From Selaginella moellendorffii (lineage: Eukaryota > Streptophyta > Lycopodiopsida > Selaginellales > Selaginellaceae), in the NCBI RefSeq assembly GCF_000143415.4, contig NW_003314378.1, positions 477,363 to 498,301 on the forward strand: a stretch of DNA of 20,939 nucleotides, given 5' to 3'. The position numbers and the translations under genes are program-made. The first letter of the stretch is position 1. Every line of letters begins with the position of its first letter. Positions 19,222-20,939 of the stretch are shown here, one piece after another. Under the pieces are notes generated by a model. The model worked only from the letters and a program-made list of their open reading frames with translations, made no database searches and had not been told where the DNA came from.

Positions 19222-19854
19222 GCTTATAATGGCGTGTGCCCTCATGCCATTTACTTGATCACCAAATACCTTTTTCCCTTTGCACTAGTATATTTTAATA
19301 CCGGTCTGAGAAATAGAATGGCATGTGCCCTCAGGCCTTTTACTAAATCACCTTTGAAAGAAATGCAAGCCTCTATGTCGTAAAAAAAAGGTACTAGAGA
19401 AATTCCTTAATAATATGAATGTTATTTAGTTTCATGAAAATACACTAAGGGTCAAATGAGTTAAATGACTTCTCCAGACTAGCAATGCCTCTTGCTACAC
19501 CTTCACAATTAGATTCGTTAGAAAAAGATAACATTGAATAATATCTAAATGTTCTTACCATTAAGTTATATGTCTGGCTAATAGGAATGACGTTCATCTT
19601 GGAAAGCTCACCACACGCTCAATGAACAAATAAATAGTGTGTGCGCGCATGCCATCGCTCTTCTTTAGCTTCAGATTCGGCTTGTTCACCTTGACAATGA
19701 GATTTATTATACAACCAGATGGACTCAGTCTGGACATAAAGTCACTGCGCTACTCACCATGCCCCAGATATGTCTAGCCCCTGGACAAAAAACATATAAT
19801 TTCACGTCATTTTCAAATACTTGAAAATTTGTACCTAGTCCCATTTTACTGAAT
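19222..19854 (+). other. Right subterminal region of the transposon
   Basis: AT-rich, no gene. Palindromes at 19229-19250, 19318-19339 and 19634-19655. At 19667-19696 lies an inverted copy of the GTGAACAAGCCGAA exon fragment. The last 45 bases before the terminal repeat contain CCCATTTTACTGAATAAA, a diverged second copy of the terminal motif offset by 20 bp. Confidence 0.5.
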
Positions 19855-19879
19855 AAATCCCACTTTAACGAAATAAAGC
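19855..19879 (-). repeat. Right terminal inverted repeat (25 bp)
   Basis: Reverse complement of 7149-7173 with two mismatches. Directly outside it begins ATCAAAGATAGG and then the foldback-element arm. No duplication of flanking bases is visible. Confidence 0.7.
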
Positions 19880-19884
19880 ATCAA

Positions 19885-20479
19885 AGATAGGTTCCCAATT
19901 GCTCCGATTTGGTGAAGGTGGAAGCTCCAAGGGATGGAGTGGTAAAGTAGCCAAATGATAGGGCCATGGACAACCATAGCACGAATTACGATAACTGAAA
20001 CCTAGTGCCAAAGGTGGCAAAAAATCGAAGAGAGGATGATGTTGCCCTCAAGTAGAGAACTTCCTAGGATGGGGAAGTGGAGTTGCACAATATGTGCAAT
20101 GCAAAGTGTCGGAGACACCTAAGAAATTGACTTCGAGAAGTCAGAATTAAAAGTTCCAAAGTGCAAGGGTTATATCGATGGAAAGTGAGACCACTCGAGA
20201 ATGAGTAGTGGGATTGAGTTAGAAAAGGTGTCTCTAACAGGTTTAGCGAGAACTAAACCAATAAAAGGAGAGAACCACCACAAATGGTTGAATGAACCTC
20301 TAAGTTGGAAAGGCTATGCCCCTTAGAGGATGGACAAGGCATGGTGAGCCTTTGGTGTCAAACCATAGACAAATATTAGCTAGGTGCCAAGGATGGGAAG
20401 GGTAATACATGTTGGTATTACTTTATCAATTGGTTCATCGTTCAATGAGGACATCAAACTTCGTCTATGGGTGGTGGAG
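19885..20479 (-). mobile_element. Inverted second copy of foldback-element body (matches about 514-1100)
   Basis: The reverse complement aligns with 514-1100 with many substitutions and small indels; for example GTCAAACCATAGACAAATATT at 20358 answers the same sequence inverted near 614-634. No gene. Homology stops at about 19885, five bases outside the terminal repeat of the 12.7 kb element, as expected if that element interrupted this copy. Confidence 0.75.
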
Positions 20480-20939
20480 TTGTGAGACACAAAATCCATA
20501 GGCCCCAAAGTGGAGCCGAAAGGGTGCCACATGGTAGTGGCCGAAGCGAAAGCCAAACAAGCGTAACACGTTTGGACTAAAAGCTTTGACTTGAAAAGGT
20601 CAAGAGTGGGAGTGGAACTCCCAACGAAGTGCTCGAGGAAAAAGCACAAGGCGAGCCATGAGTGAGTCTCTAGAAAAGGAGACACAAGAGGACCAAAACA
20701 TGACACGTGGAAGAGTCCGAGATGGACACGACATGGAGTCCGAGATGGACCCGAGATGGAGTTCGAGATGGAGTCCGAGATGGAGTCCCAGATGGAGTCC
20801 GAGATGGAGTATGAGATGGACCCGAGATGGAGTCCGAGATGGACCCGAGATGGAGTCCGAGATGGAGTCCGAGGTGGAGTCCGAGATGGACCCGAGATGG
20901 AGTTCGAGATGGAGTCCGAGATGGATCCGAGATGGAGTC
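20480..20939 (+). repeat. Inverted end and 12-bp satellite of second foldback-like element
   Basis: It starts TTGTGAGACACAAAATCC, as at 4132, then the unique part to about 20715 and a GAGATGGAGTCC array that runs off the window. It is the same orientation as 4132-4735 and inverted relative to 1-513. Confidence 0.8.

Larger units (their letters stand above)
7533..19655. repeat. Dispersed 22-nt palindrome family (about 25 copies)
   Basis: Arms ATGGCRTG and CAYGCCAT around a 6-base G/C-rich centre (often NGGCCN). Starts of copies: 7533, 9010, 9201, 9342, 10814, 12091, 12151, 12228, 12983, 13118, 13277, 13356, 14213, 14285, 14321, 14936, 15034, 15104, 16950, 16995, 18336, 18472, 18632, 18710, 18823, 19229, 19318, 19634. 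Both arms usually pair, and some copies carry paired changes or a broken 3' arm. Copies lie in introns, intergenic and subterminal DNA, none inside a confident exon. I found none at 1-7148 or 19880-20939. Confidence 0.85.
7149..19879. mobile_element. Candidate ~12.7 kb DNA transposon with two divergent genes
   Basis: Bounded by 25-bp inverted repeats (7149-7173 and 19855-19879, 23/25 identical). It contains a DUF7869-type putative transposase gene (plus strand), a divergent ParB-like/phosphatase gene (minus strand), and about 25 copies of a 22-nt palindrome not seen outside these bounds. The coincidence of the terminal repeats with the limits of the gene block and of the palindrome family is the main support for treating it as one unit. 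No target-site duplication is visible: the left flank is occupied by an LTR boundary and the right flank by a foldback-element end. The two-divergent-gene layout resembles CACTA elements, but the termini do not start with CACTA. The superfamily is not assigned. Confidence 0.6.

Noticed and set aside
9010-19655. CRISPR-like array of the 22-nt palindromes
   Set aside because: Spacing is irregular (tens of bases to over 1 kb), copies are diverged and in both genic and intergenic places, and the genome is eukaryotic with introns.
7149-19879. CACTA/En-Spm element
   Set aside because: Two divergent genes and subterminal repeats are suggestive, but the termini do not begin with CACTA and no 3-bp target duplication is visible.

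Overview
The window is eukaryotic nuclear DNA dominated by nested transposable elements. I see no host gene, tRNA, rRNA or CRISPR array. Four things suggest a streptophyte (plant or plant-relative) genome. They are about 3.9 copies of the plant-type telomere unit CTAAACC at 13851-13877, a primer-binding site matching plant initiator tRNA-Met (one mismatch) beside an LTR, a protein resembling the plant DUF7869/DUF8039 transposon families, and an Asn-variant FCP1-type phosphatase motif (DLNG) of a kind I know from plant homologues. The species is not determined, and the very short introns (38-54 nt) are unusual for land plants.

Layout. (1) 1-4818 is a foldback-like element: two inverted ends (1-513 and 4132-4735) made of a conserved ~230 bp stretch plus a 12-bp satellite (GAGATGGAGTCC), around a ~3.6 kb body with no recognisable gene. 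(2) 4819-7147 is a rearranged LTR retrotransposon: two 952-bp TG...CA LTRs in INVERTED orientation around a 425-bp internal remnant with one primer-binding site and a truncated reading frame. (3) 7149-19879 is the most interesting part, a ~12.7 kb candidate DNA transposon bounded by 25-bp terminal inverted repeats (23/25 identical) and carrying two divergent multi-exon genes. (4) 19885-20939 is an inverted copy of window positions 1-1100, i.e. the end of a second foldback-like element.

Inside the 12.7 kb element the minus-strand gene (12277 to 7589) splices into a long protein. It has a ParB/sulfiredoxin-like domain (GQHS motif), a middle part that may be a degenerate amino-methyltransferase, a basic then very acidic linker, and an FCP1/NLI-type HAD phosphatase domain that has no start codon of its own and is best read as a fused C-terminus. 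The plus-strand gene (15208 to at least 18254, perhaps 19221) encodes two DUF8039-like repeats, a zinc-binding-like Cys motif and a DUF7869-type putative transposase core (DKMDQ, QTDN, GHTHEDVD), then an SH3-like tail and an acidic tail.

A 22-nt imperfect palindrome (arms ATGGCRTG and CAYGCCAT) occurs about 25 times between 7533 and 19655 and was not seen outside the inverted-repeat-bounded element. In the minus-strand gene it fills most of several tiny introns and lies about 8-10 nt upstream of the 3' splice site. This looks like an introner-like or hairpin-intron arrangement and is the best candidate for an undescribed system. Three in-frame TAG codons interrupt otherwise continuous coding frames, so the copy may be decaying or may use suppression.
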